Assembly (NCBI GenBank): GCA_964592645.1
Contig: CAZQFV010000003.1
Span: 175,364 to 239,363 of the forward strand
From: CAZQFV01 sp964592645
GTDB lineage: Bacteria > Chloroflexota > Chloroflexia > DTKN01
Reading direction: 5' to 3'
Length of the DNA: 64,000 nucleotides
Shown: positions 17,701 through 24,594 of the stretch, in pieces
Layout of the letters: each line of letters starts with the position of its first letter
Position numbering within the stretch: position 1 is the first letter of the stretch
Notes under the pieces: model-generated
Databases searched by the model: none
What the model was told of the DNA's origin: nothing
Seen by the model: only the letters and a program-made list of their open reading frames with translations
Translations under genes and position numbers: made by a program

Positions 17701-18797
17701 TCTGCTGGCTGGAGCAGGGGGAGTACGGCAAGGCGCTGCCTGCCTACGAGCAGGCCCTGCGGATCCGCCGCGACGTGGGCGATCGCAACGGCATGGCCAC
17801 CACCCTGGGCAACCTCGGCGAGATCATGCGCCTGCTGGGGGACCTGGAACGGGCTGAGGGCTACTACGAGGAATCGCTGCAAGTGGCCCAGGACATCTCG
17901 TACCGCGTCGGCATATGCTGGGTGTGGATCTATCGGAGCCTGGCGCAGCACCTCCGCGGAAACAACCGGGAGTCAGCCCGCCAGGCAGAGGAGGCCATGG
18001 ACCTCGCCAGGCAGATGGAGAACCAGCACCTGCAGGCACGGGCGCTGGTGAACCTGGGCCATGCCCGGGCGGCCATGGGCGAGGTAGATGAAGCCTGCGA
18101 CTGCTATCGACGAGCCCAGGCGTTGCACCGGGAGTCCGGCGAGCAGGGCCACGCCCTGGACGCCCTGGCCGGCCTGGCCCGGGCCGCGCTGTCCCTGGGA
18201 CAGGTCCAGGTAGCCCGCGGCCACGTCGAGGAGATGCTCACCTATCTGGGGCACCACTCCCTCTACGCGGCCAAGGAGCCTTTGCGCGTCTACCTGGCCT
18301 GCTGGCAGATCCTGTCGGCCGCGGGCGACCCGCGCGCGGGAGAGGTGCTGCGCAGCGCCTATCGGGCTCTGCACGAGCAGGCCGAGCGCATTCCCGACCC
18401 CGCGCTGCGCCGCTCCTTCCTGGAAAACGTCGCCGTCCACCGCGAGATCGCCGCCGCCCATGAGGCGGCGCCGAGGCAGCCTTCGCCAGGAGCGGTCTCC
18501 GTCCGACTCCCCCGCGCCGACATTCCCACCGGCCGGCCGCTCCGCGACGACGAGCGGGTCCCCGTCACCTGGACCCCCGCGGCACCGGAGGACGAGGCCA
18601 TCGCCGACAAGTCGGAGCGCCGCGGGCACCGCCTGCGGCGGCTGCTCGCAGAGGCTGCCGCCCAGGGAGCTGCCCCCACCGTGAACGACCTGGCTGCCGC
18701 CCTGCGTGTCGATGCCCGCACCATCAAGCGCGACCTGGCCGCGCTGCGCACCGCCGGCCACCCCACCCCTACCCGCGGCCGGCGCGGGCCGCGGTAG
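14754..18797 (+). CDS. SARP/BTAD-AAA-TPR transcriptional regulator with C-terminal HTH
   Basis: About 1347 residues from TTG 14754 (AGAGGAG at 14737-14743). Starting at ATG 14577 would add transposase-derived residues. Order: SARP-type winged helix (LGLRLLGAFSLTWG, then LAGTFWPDRPNAEARKALSD), BTAD helical domain (AAVELYRADLLDG), STAND-type ATPase with Walker A GPAGVGKT and Walker B LLLVLEDVHWAD, about ten TPR repeats (NNLGTVAWAQGEHAAARSYF type), and a C-terminal helix-turn-helix (VNDLAAALRVDARTIKRDLA). SARP regulators activate neighbouring genes on binding a signal through the ATPase/TPR part. The second HTH at the far end is unusual. Targets are probably the exported-protein genes downstream. 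Confidence 0.85.
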   Translation: MGARVEQPDERASTADTPLGLRLLGAFSLTWGEEPLLLPRTAAVRSLLAYLALHHGRPLHRDLLAGTFWPDRPNAEARKALSDALWQIRQCLGPAAGRLVVERDTVSLGLLSGDHLDVEVFAARLRRHRERQQEGRAVPLSVALSDLSAAVELYRADLLDGCYDDWVLAEREHLREEYLWALEQLTVLAKQWGDDERALAFAQRLVAADPLRETAHHELMGLYHAVGRPRAALEQYAVLRQLLADELGVAPAAATTALYHEIQATLQAAGPVHLPAAVPAREGLARLPFVGRTAERAALLEALKAVGRGHGDVVLLEGPAGVGKTRLVEELIADARWRGFSTGMGRADPLAASAPYQPLRDALAPLLTPLRAAQLAALVEPLWLSAGATVLPVLHELLPELPALAPLEPAQEQQRLWEGLARCAAGLAAVAPLLLVLEDVHWADAATLAVLTYLAPRLPSQRLLVVLTYRDTEARERAVVWNVLEALNRALPLRRIAVAAFAAEESAALVQRAFGLEPADPQGQALIATLQRRTGNNALFLVETLKAMLEQGTLAPAPSGGWALPADPGPLPVPASLQELVGQRLQRLPPALRGTVELAAVLGDEVGFGLLARAGSAEAVELAAHLGGLCQRGFLVETASGYRFEHEVVRETVYGVTSPQRRQAFHRQAVTALEALQPDSLEALAHHAAAGGDRPRAARYYRQAGERAADQYASREAVVFLSRALEFTAEGQTADRYALLLAREKAHDLLGEREAQRQDLENLRRVAATLDEKRQAEAALRQANYAEVTSDFPAAAAAAQEAAGLARRAGDVLTEAAARSQWGVALRRQGDYAAAQSQIEQALELARRARSSSTETAFLRQLGILHWHRGNMASAKDYYAQSLEIAQGIGDRWNAGRALNNLGTVAWAQGEHAAARSYFEESLRLKRELGDRRGEASTLGNLGTLLASADNAAAAGYYEQARQIACEVGDRWEEGLLLNNLGICWLEQGEYGKALPAYEQALRIRRDVGDRNGMATTLGNLGEIMRLLGDLERAEGYYEESLQVAQDISYRVGICWVWIYRSLAQHLRGNNRESARQAEEAMDLARQMENQHLQARALVNLGHARAAMGEVDEACDCYRRAQALHRESGEQGHALDALAGLARAALSLGQVQVARGHVEEMLTYLGHHSLYAAKEPLRVYLACWQILSAAGDPRAGEVLRSAYRALHEQAERIPDPALRRSFLENVAVHREIAAAHEAAPRQPSPGAVSVRLPRADIPTGRPLRDDERVPVTWTPAAPEDEAIADKSERRGHRLRRLLAEAAAQGAAPTVNDLAAALRVDARTIKRDLAALRTAGHPTPTRGRRGPR

Positions 18798-18803
18798 GAC
18801 GGC

Positions 18804-18856
18804 ACCACCAAGATACCAAGACCGGTCATCCTGCCTCCTACACCTTGCATCCTGCC
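18804..18856. repeat. Intergenic repeat-like sequence after the SARP gene
   Basis: The 191-bp gap before the next gene holds ACCACCAAGATACCAAGACC followed by CATCCTGCCTC (18827-18837) and CACCTTGCATCCTGCC (18841-18856). The same CATCCTGCCTC...CACCTTGC arrangement occurs after mutL (37608-37630). No gene is seen. Confidence 0.45.
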
Positions 18857-18943
18857 GAAATGTCCCCAAGGTGTGTCCCCAGGAAACGCCTCCTGGTAGA
18901 CAGACCGGAGAGAGTCCCCTGCTATCATGCGGACCAACAGAAT

Positions 18944-18964
18944 CGCCCATCGCGCTGATGGGCG
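18944..18964 (+). promoter_or_regulatory. Hairpin in the leader of the small lipoprotein gene
   Basis: CGCCCATC (18944-18951) pairs with GATGGGCG (18957-18964) around a 5-nt loop, 25 bp before the ATG at 18989. A TATCAT at 18923-18928 could be its -10 box, but no good -35 is seen. Confidence 0.35.
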
Positions 18965-18988
18965 CGTAGCGAGCAGAGGAGGCAAGCA

Positions 18989-19348
18989 ATGAGGCAGCAG
19001 AAGGTCGCCCTGGCAAGCCTGTTCCTGTCGATCGCCCTGGGCCTGGGCGCGTGCGGGGCCCGGGACGCGGCCAACCGGGTGGCCGGCCGCGGCGGAGAAG
19101 AGGTTCGACTGGCGGCCCAGTGGCCGGTCGAGGGAGCCCCGGACGGCATCGCCGTGAGCTCCACAGGGGAGGTGTACGTCACCATCAACAACAGCCACCG
19201 TGTCGTCCGCTATGGCCCGCGGGGCGAACTCCTGGCCCAGTGGCCCGTGGAGCACGAGATCACTGCCATCGCCGCCGGCCCGGAGGGGCTGGTCTATATC
19301 GCCGATTGGGCCGGAAGCCAGGTATTGGCCTTCCAGGCCCAACCCTGA
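18989..19348 (+). CDS. Small NHL-like lipoprotein
   Basis: 119 residues with a lipoprotein signal (hydrophobic ~6-20, lipobox LGLGAC with Cys22). The mature part holds about two NHL/beta-propeller-type strands: PDGIAVSSTGEVYVTINNSHRV and ITAIAAGPEGLVYIADWAGS. A functional propeller needs five or six blades, so this is either a fragment of a longer NHL protein or a small standalone anchor. Start ATG follows GAGGAGG. No frame continues the repeats downstream. Confidence 0.7.
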   Translation: MRQQKVALASLFLSIALGLGACGARDAANRVAGRGGEEVRLAAQWPVEGAPDGIAVSSTGEVYVTINNSHRVVRYGPRGELLAQWPVEHEITAIAAGPEGLVYIADWAGSQVLAFQAQP

Positions 19349-19384
19349 TCGGAGCTTGTTGAGCGATCATCGAAAGAAGAAACT

Positions 19385-20503
19385 ATGTCCCGCAACATCC
19401 GTTACCCGATTGCACTGCTGGTCCTGGTGGTCCTGGCCAGCGCCGCCTGGCCGGCCGCGGCGCTGCCGGCCGGCCCTGCCCCCAACAGCCCGGACTCCCC
19501 GAACATCAGCCATCATCCACAGGCCGCCTTTGTCATCGACGACAGCTTCTCGGGCAATACCTACGCGGGCATCGTCATCCTCGGCCAGGATTCGTCTGGC
19601 AACCGCGTGGGCGGGAACGTCATCGGGCTGCCGGCGGTCGGCGACCAGGAGGTGGGCAACGGAGCCCTGGGGATCGACCTCATCTCGGTCAACGACGCCC
19701 GGATCGGCGGCAGCGGGCTGGCCGGCATACCCTACAACTTTGACGCCAGCGTGACCCCGGCCAACGCCACGCTGCCGATTGCCTACACCTGGACCCCCGC
19801 GCCGGGCAGCGGCCAGGGGACGGCCGCCGCCACCTACACCTGGTCGGCGGCGGGGAGCTATAGCATCAACGTGGCCGACGACCAGACCTACGGCGCCTAC
19901 GGCGAAACGGCCAGCAGCACTTTGAATGCCAGTGGCGTGTACGGGCGCAGTTGGAGCGGAGCAACCAACGGCGTCTGGGGCCACACCTCCAGCACTACCA
20001 ACGCAGCCACCGGCGTCTACGGCCTCAATAACAGCGTCACCAATGGCACACGCGCCGGCTTGTTCTACGGCGACGTGACCATTGTGGGTGACTTGGGCGT
20101 TACGGGGGGCAAGAACGCGATCGCCATAACCCAGGGCCATGGCCCGCGTTTGCTCTATGCCGGGGAAAGCCCCGAGAACTGGTTCGAGGACCTGGGTACG
20201 GCCCAGATGGCGGACGGGGCGGCCGTCGTGGCCATCGAGCCCATCTTTGCCCAGACGGTTGACCTCAACGATGAATACCACGTCTTCTTGACCCCTATCG
20301 GCCAGGAGGCGGTGCTGCTCTTCGTCTCGGCCAAGGGGCCCGCCGGCTTTACCGTGCAGGGGAGAGACCTCCAGGGGCAGCCTTCCTCCTGTGCTTTCGA
20401 CTACCGTTTCGTCGCCAGGCGGCTAGGCTACGAGTACGTGCGTCTGCGCCCGGTGTCCCTCCCAACGTTCCCCGTGTCGGCGGGCGAAGAGAACAAGCCA
20501 TAA
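19385..20503 (+). CDS. Secreted GVYG-repeat protein with a C-terminal beta domain
   Basis: 372 residues, signal peptide (~7-27). The middle has a partial PKD-like stretch (YTWTPAPGSGQGTAAATYTW) and a few repeats of the GVYGxS/GVWGH type, like the much larger protein at 21905-24445. The last ~150 residues (from GDLGVTGGKNAIAI, through YHVFLTPIG, GFTVQGRD and FDYRFVARRLGYE) match a domain often found at the end of exported repeat proteins in environmental bacteria. No enzyme motif is seen; a surface structural role is likely. A shifted-frame fragment of another domain begins directly after its stop. Confidence 0.7.
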   Translation: MSRNIRYPIALLVLVVLASAAWPAAALPAGPAPNSPDSPNISHHPQAAFVIDDSFSGNTYAGIVILGQDSSGNRVGGNVIGLPAVGDQEVGNGALGIDLISVNDARIGGSGLAGIPYNFDASVTPANATLPIAYTWTPAPGSGQGTAAATYTWSAAGSYSINVADDQTYGAYGETASSTLNASGVYGRSWSGATNGVWGHTSSTTNAATGVYGLNNSVTNGTRAGLFYGDVTIVGDLGVTGGKNAIAITQGHGPRLLYAGESPENWFEDLGTAQMADGAAVVAIEPIFAQTVDLNDEYHVFLTPIGQEAVLLFVSAKGPAGFTVQGRDLQGQPSSCAFDYRFVARRLGYEYVRLRPVSLPTFPVSAGEENKP

Positions 20504-20625
20504 GGAGATGGACACCCTTGGCTTTCACCTCTACCGCAGCGACAGCGGCGCGCCCGGCACCTTCTCCCGCCTCAACGAGGCCCTCATCCCCTCGCAATCC
20601 CCCGGGGGCGGGGCCGGCGCCGCCC
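20504..20625 (+). pseudogene. Decayed fragment of a GFxLYR-type fibronectin-like domain
   Basis: Four bases after the preceding stop, in the +1 frame, the sequence reads KEMDTLGFHLYRSDSGAPG and then RLNEALIPSQSPGG. This is the core of a domain common at the ends of Chloroflexota exported proteins (TLGFxLYRS...RLNxxLIPAQxPGS). The expected continuation (YYYWLEDVD) is missing in all frames. It therefore looks like the stump of a domain once fused to the upstream gene or deleted from elsewhere. The remaining ~180 bp up to the tRNA promoter hold nothing recognisable. Confidence 0.5.
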
Positions 20626-20808
20626 CAACGATCCACCGCGGCAACCCATCCCGCCACCCCAGGCCGCGAACCAACCCTGCAGGACGGCTCTCGCGTGTAT
20701 GCGCAGGCGCTGCCGGGAGAAGCGGCCGCCTGCGCGGCCGCCCGGCCAAAGGCCCTCCAGGAGCGGGATCAACCGCCGGCCCCGTTTTGGGCAATCACCA
20801 GCGAATGC

Positions 20809-20837
20809 TTGCCGAAAGCCCCCCCTCATGCTATAAT
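20809..20837 (+). promoter_or_regulatory. Promoter of tRNA-Arg
   Basis: TTGCCG (20809-20814), 17-bp spacer, TATAAT (20832-20837). The -10 ends 8 bp before the tRNA, so transcription should begin at or within a base or two of its 5' end. Confidence 0.75.
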
Positions 20838-20845
20838 CTCACCAG

Positions 20846-20918
20846 GCCCCTGTAGCTCAGAGGACAGAGCGAGGGTTTCCTAAACCCTGCGTCGGCGGTT
20901 CGAGTCCGTCCAGGGGCA
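20846..20918 (+). tRNA. tRNA-Arg (anticodon CCU)
   Basis: 73 nt without encoded CCA. Acceptor GCCCCTG/CAGGGGC with discriminator A, D arm GCTC/GAGC, anticodon stem AGGGT/ACCCT with loop TTCCTAA (anticodon CCT, decoding AGG), T stem GGCGG/CCGTC with TTCGAGT loop. All four stems pair. The 3' end of a protein reading frame on the other strand runs into it. Confidence 0.93.
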
Positions 20919-21482
20919 CTCCTGACACCGCGCCCCGGCACGCCACAAGAGCGTCCCTGTGGGTAGCCCATGCTGGTTTCGCTCCAGCGATCGTCTGCGC
21001 GTGGTCAGACCCTCCCCGTGTTCCCGTGCCACATCCCCCCCCGGCGAACCCGCGACGCGGGCCTTGCGGAAATGACGCTGCGGGTAGGGGATCATCAGCA
21101 GCCCGACATACCAGGGGTTCCACAGGAAGAAGAGCAGGGCCGGGGGGATGGCCAGCCAGTGGACCAGCTCGGCGCGGCAGCTCTCCAGCACCCAGGTCCG
21201 CAAGTAGTCGGGGGCGTGCGAGGTGACGTGGCGCATGTCAAAGCCGCCGCGGCGCACGGTGCCCCCTGAGGGGAGCAGCCCTTTCCAGCGGCGCACGGCC
21301 AGGAACCGGTCATAGACCGTTCCGTCGCGCTCCCAGCGCCGCGTGCGGAAAAGCCAGCGCGCCGGACAGAAGACGGCCGAGGGCAGCATCGTGCAAAGCC
21401 AGGCCGCCGCCGGCTGCAGGATGCCCCAGGCGACAAAGTCCAGGATGATGACCCAGTGCGTGGGCAGGTCGATGATCGGCAT
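20880..21482 (-). CDS. CrtO-like (glycosyl-diaponeurosporenoate acyltransferase family) membrane protein, probably stop-loss
   Basis: 200 residues as read. N-terminal membrane segments, then RRWERDGTVYDRFLAVRRWK and ESCRAELVHW, motifs of the CrtO acyltransferase-like family of small membrane proteins. The family-like part ends near residue 143 (PQRHFRKARVAG). The remaining ~55 residues resemble nothing and run antisense through tRNA-Arg. A G8 tract (C8 at 21035-21042 on the plus strand) lies at this boundary, and losing one base there gives a TGA at 21005-21007. The true end is therefore uncertain. The start at 21482 is supported by a promoter placed for leaderless transcription. Confidence 0.6.
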   Translation of the reverse strand: MPIIDLPTHWVIILDFVAWGILQPAAAWLCTMLPSAVFCPARWLFRTRRWERDGTVYDRFLAVRRWKGLLPSGGTVRRGGFDMRHVTSHAPDYLRTWVLESCRAELVHWLAIPPALLFFLWNPWYVGLLMIPYPQRHFRKARVAGSPGGDVAREHGEGLTTRRRSLERNQHGLPTGTLLWRAGARCQECPWTDSNRRRRV

Positions 21483-21488
21483 GGCGGC

Positions 21489-21517
21489 AGTATAACCGAA
21501 AGCGGGTCATGGGGCAA
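21489..21517 (-). promoter_or_regulatory. Promoter giving a leaderless transcript
   Basis: On the minus strand TTGCCC (21517-21512), 17-bp spacer, TATACT (21494-21489). Only six bases separate the -10 from the ATG at 21482 and no Shine-Dalgarno is present, so the mRNA should start at the A of the start codon. Confidence 0.6.
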
Positions 21518-21543
21518 CACCGAGATATCCACAAGCCATGGAG

Positions 21544-21578
21544 CCTGGAGGGGCGACCCGGCGGGCCGCCCCTCCAGG
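21544..21578 (-). terminator. Hairpin terminator of the GVYG-repeat operon
   Basis: CCTGGAGGGGCG (21544-21555) and CGCCCCTCCAGG (21567-21578) pair perfectly around an 11-nt loop, just past the stop codon of the 101-residue protein. No T-run follows. Confidence 0.6.
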
Positions 21579-21588
21579 GCAGCCCCTG

Positions 21589-21894
21589 CTACCTGAGCAC
21601 CACCGGCAGGTACACCGCGTAGCCCAACACCGCCGGAGTGCCGCCGCCCCAGAAGCCCCCATCCAGGATGAAGCCCCCCCCGGCCATCACCCCGGCATCG
21701 TGCTGGCCGGCCGTGCCGCCCAGGAAGTAGCCGCCGCCGCTGCTCGTGGCGAGCCCGCCGCCGTCCACCGTCCACCAGTCCAGGGCAAAGGCCTGCTGTG
21801 GCTCCTCCCCGGCCGCGGCCGGCCCGCCCGGCCGTGCGGTGAGCGCCAGTAGGACCAACAACAGCAGGGCCAGGACAAGCGTTGCGCGTTTCAT
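21589..21894 (-). CDS. Small secreted protein with AVYLPVVLR tail
   Basis: 101 residues: signal peptide (~4-28), then WWTVDGGGLATSSGGGYFLG, a GTAGQHDAG block and a GGGFILDGGFWGG block, and the C-terminus AVYLPVVLR. The Gly-rich block is a short beta motif seen repeatedly in exported proteins of Chloroflexota. No catalytic residues. It begins 10 bp after the 846-residue repeat protein, behind GGAGG, so the two are co-transcribed. The tail matches the C-termini of three other exported proteins in the window and may be a sorting or anchoring signal; that is inference. Confidence 0.75.
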   Translation of the reverse strand: MKRATLVLALLLLVLLALTARPGGPAAAGEEPQQAFALDWWTVDGGGLATSSGGGYFLGGTAGQHDAGVMAGGGFILDGGFWGGGTPAVLGYAVYLPVVLR

Positions 21895-21904
21895 GTCCAG
21901 CCTC

Positions 21905-24445
21905 CTACTGCAGCACCACCAGCATCAGGATCGTGCCGGTGCCGCGGTCCAGCCCCTCTAACGCTTTGCCAATGGTGCGGCCGAAGCACTGCTCCGCACC
22001 CACGCCGCGCATGGCGTGGCCGGCCGTGCCGCTAGCCACCAGCAGGTCGCCGGGATGGATGGCCCCGTTCTCCGCGCTGGCCTTGACCGGGACGATTCCG
22101 ACTACCGCCAGCGGGACCTTGCCGGCCATGTCGCCGGTTGCCCCACCGACAAAGCCGGGCCGGGTGGAATAGACCCCTACCACGCTGCCCTGGTAGGCTT
22201 CGGTGCAGCGGGCCAATGCCCCGTCGAGGCCGACGCAGAGCACGTCGCCCGGCTCCAGGCCCTGGTCCGCCGGGAGCAGCTCGGCAAAGTCGGCCGCCGG
22301 GGTGTGGAAGGTGCCGTCGGCATAGACGTCGCCGGAGTTGGCCACGCGGAAGCGCAACTGCCCGCCGGAGATAAAGGCCTTGACCAGGTCGCCGGCGCCG
22401 AAATTCTCCAGCAGCAGCGTGGTGTCGCCGCTGCTGTTGTGCCCCCAGAGGGCGATGCCGTTGGTGGTGTTCTGCGCCTCGGCGTAGAGCGCCGCCCCGG
22501 CCGCAGCCCCGCCCGCGCTGATGGCCCTGACCCCGTGCCCGCCGGTGCCGCTGTAGCTCTGCCCGGCGACCCCGACGCCCTGGGACGACATGGCCGTACC
22601 CAGGACGCCATAGGCCTCGCCCGTGGCGGCCTGGGAGTAGCCAAAGACGCCCTTGCCGCCCTCCGTCGCGAGCGAGCCGCCCTCGACGCCGGTGCCGCCG
22701 GGCAGGTACGCCAGGCCGCCCACGCCGCAGCCGCCGCTCGCGCCGGTCGAGGCGGCGAGCCCCAGCACGCCGTAGCCCTGCCGCGAGTTGGTTTTCCCCT
22801 TCACACCGACGTTGTCGCCGCTGGTCGCCACCGCTACGCCGGAGACGCCCACGCCGGTCGTGCCATAGGCCATCCCCAACACGCCATAGTTGCTGCTTGC
22901 CGTGTGGGTAGCGATGCCCTGCACGCCGCGGCCCCCCGGTCCGCCGGCCTCGCCAAAGACGCCGTAGCCAAAGCTCGTGGTGGAGGTGGCGATCCCGTAC
23001 ACCCCGGTGATCGGGGCGGTGCCGTAGAGGCCAACGCCCCTGGTGGAAGCGGCCACCCCGTACACGCCGCGGGCGGCGCCGCTGTTGGCATTGGCCCGGC
23101 CGACCACGCCAAAGCCGTCCGGCGAAACCGTCTGCCCGTACACGCCGACGGTCTGTCCGGTCGTGGCGAAGGACTGTCCATAGACCGCCCAACCCTGCGG
23201 CGAGTGCACCTGGCCATAGACCCCCAGGGTGGCGCCGCTTGTCGCGGTCGCCATACCCAGCACGCCGGTGCCGACCGTGGAAGCGGCCGAGCCGTACACG
23301 CCAGACGTGTTTCCCGCGCCGGCCGTCGTTTCCCCGCGCACGCCGACGCCGGCCGTGGAAGCGGCCGTGCCGTGCACGCCAGACGTGTTTCCCACGAGGG
23401 CCGTCGCCTCCCCGTACACGCCGGTGCCGGCCTCCGAACGCGCCCTGCCGAACACGCCGCGGGCTGCACCATTGCTACTCGCAGCCCAACCGTACACGCC
23501 GGCGCTGGTCGAAGAGCTAGAGACGCCGTACACACCATAGGAGTCGTCACGGTCTCCGGTAGACGAACCGGATACCCCGATCCCACCCGATGTGCCCCCC
23601 AGAATCCCCCAGCCCCCGCCCGACGCCATCAGCCCGATCGAGTCCACATCCGTCCCCTGTAACTGTAGCCCTATAGCGCCGCCGGTCCAGGTCTGTCCCC
23701 AGTGGTCGTGGTCGTTCGCCGTCGTGCAGAGCCACTGGCCGCCGCTCCACAGCGCCATCTCGCCGTCCACGCAGCCCTGCGGCAGCCGGTAGGGCACCGC
23801 CACGCTCAGGGTGATGCTGCTGCCGCTGGAAAAGGCGCTCAATCCTTCTCCTGCATAGATGTGGGTCCCGGTCACCACCACGGCCGTCTCGTCGTCGGCG
23901 CAGGCCCAGGCGGCGCCGTTCCACTTGGCGACCTGGCCGCCGACGCAGACGATACCGCCGAGCACGTCGTCGTCCGTGTTATCGGCAAAGCCGGCCGGCA
24001 CCCCCGCCAGCCCATCCCACGGCGAAGCCTGCGCATAGGTCGCATAGGGCGCGGCCGTCAGCGCCTGGCGCGGGGTGAGGGTGTTGTACGAGCCGCTGCC
24101 GGCCGGGCAGCGCACGGCGATCTCGAGCCAGCGCGCTTCCCCGGCAAAGGCCCCGGTCCCAAAGTCCAGGTCGGGGACGGTGAAGAAACCCTCGCTCACC
24201 TGGACGTTCGTCCGGGTCTGCGTCGTCCCGATCTGCGTGCCGCTGCTGGCGGCGTCGTAGAGGCGGAACTCGAAATCGCAGGGGTTGTCCACCGGGCCGC
24301 TGCCGTCCTGCAGCTGGCCCTGGTAGGTAAAGGCGGTGCCCAGCGGGGCCAGGGGCACGGGGTCCTGGGCCGCCGTCAGGCCGCTGCCCAGCACGAGCAG
24401 CAGCAGGGCCGTCACAATGGCGCTCCAGAGTCGTCCTTTGCGCAT
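21905..24445 (-). CDS. Large secreted GVYG-repeat protein with peptidase-G2-like C-terminus
   Basis: 846 residues from ATG 24445 (GAGGAGGT at -12); an upstream in-frame ATG at 24568 lacks a ribosome site and would bury the signal peptide. Signal peptide ~5-26, then a head domain (FTYQGQLQDGSGPVDNPCDF type, ~35-170), a joining region, and from ~300 to ~690 a long array of GVYGxA-type repeats, period about 26 residues with half-repeats of ~13. The C-terminal ~130 residues (ADFAELLPADQGLEPGDVLC...VVGVYSTRPGFVGG...GDLLVASGTAGHAMRG) resemble autoproteolytic peptidase-G2/tail-spike chaperone-type domains. Likely a surface fibre. Transcribed with the 101-residue gene after it. Confidence 0.75.
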   Translation of the reverse strand: MRKGRLWSAIVTALLLLVLGSGLTAAQDPVPLAPLGTAFTYQGQLQDGSGPVDNPCDFEFRLYDAASSGTQIGTTQTRTNVQVSEGFFTVPDLDFGTGAFAGEARWLEIAVRCPAGSGSYNTLTPRQALTAAPYATYAQASPWDGLAGVPAGFADNTDDDVLGGIVCVGGQVAKWNGAAWACADDETAVVVTGTHIYAGEGLSAFSSGSSITLSVAVPYRLPQGCVDGEMALWSGGQWLCTTANDHDHWGQTWTGGAIGLQLQGTDVDSIGLMASGGGWGILGGTSGGIGVSGSSTGDRDDSYGVYGVSSSSTSAGVYGWAASSNGAARGVFGRARSEAGTGVYGEATALVGNTSGVHGTAASTAGVGVRGETTAGAGNTSGVYGSAASTVGTGVLGMATATSGATLGVYGQVHSPQGWAVYGQSFATTGQTVGVYGQTVSPDGFGVVGRANANSGAARGVYGVAASTRGVGLYGTAPITGVYGIATSTTSFGYGVFGEAGGPGGRGVQGIATHTASSNYGVLGMAYGTTGVGVSGVAVATSGDNVGVKGKTNSRQGYGVLGLAASTGASGGCGVGGLAYLPGGTGVEGGSLATEGGKGVFGYSQAATGEAYGVLGTAMSSQGVGVAGQSYSGTGGHGVRAISAGGAAAGAALYAEAQNTTNGIALWGHNSSGDTTLLLENFGAGDLVKAFISGGQLRFRVANSGDVYADGTFHTPAADFAELLPADQGLEPGDVLCVGLDGALARCTEAYQGSVVGVYSTRPGFVGGATGDMAGKVPLAVVGIVPVKASAENGAIHPGDLLVASGTAGHAMRGVGAEQCFGRTIGKALEGLDRGTGTILMLVVLQ
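23266..23420. repeat. Near-identical 78-bp tandem units inside the GVYG-repeat gene
   Basis: CCGTGGAAGCGGCCG recurs at about 23275 and 23353, and the following CACGCCAGACGTGTTTCCC is also repeated, a spacing of 78 bp (26 codons). DNA identity this high implies recent duplication and allows slippage or recombination to change repeat number. Confidence 0.6.
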
Positions 24446-24544
24446 CGTTACCTCCTCGTCGTGAGCTTCGTATGGCCCACGTAACACCTCTCGCCCGGAT
24501 ATCGCCGTGGGGCTGTTGCTTTGAACAGGCCAGGGTCCATGGGG

Positions 24545-24573
24545 GCGCCTTGCCCAGGTCCTGCGCAAGGCGC
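24545..24573 (-). terminator. Hairpin terminator after the beta-helix gene at 24595
   Basis: GCGCCTTGC (24545-24553) and GCAAGGCGC (24565-24573) pair perfectly around 11 nt, extended by a G-rich/C-rich flank. It lies 20 bp past the stop codon on the minus strand, in a 149-bp gap with no gene. Confidence 0.6.
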
Positions 24574-24594
24574 TCCCGACTGCCCGGCGGCCGG

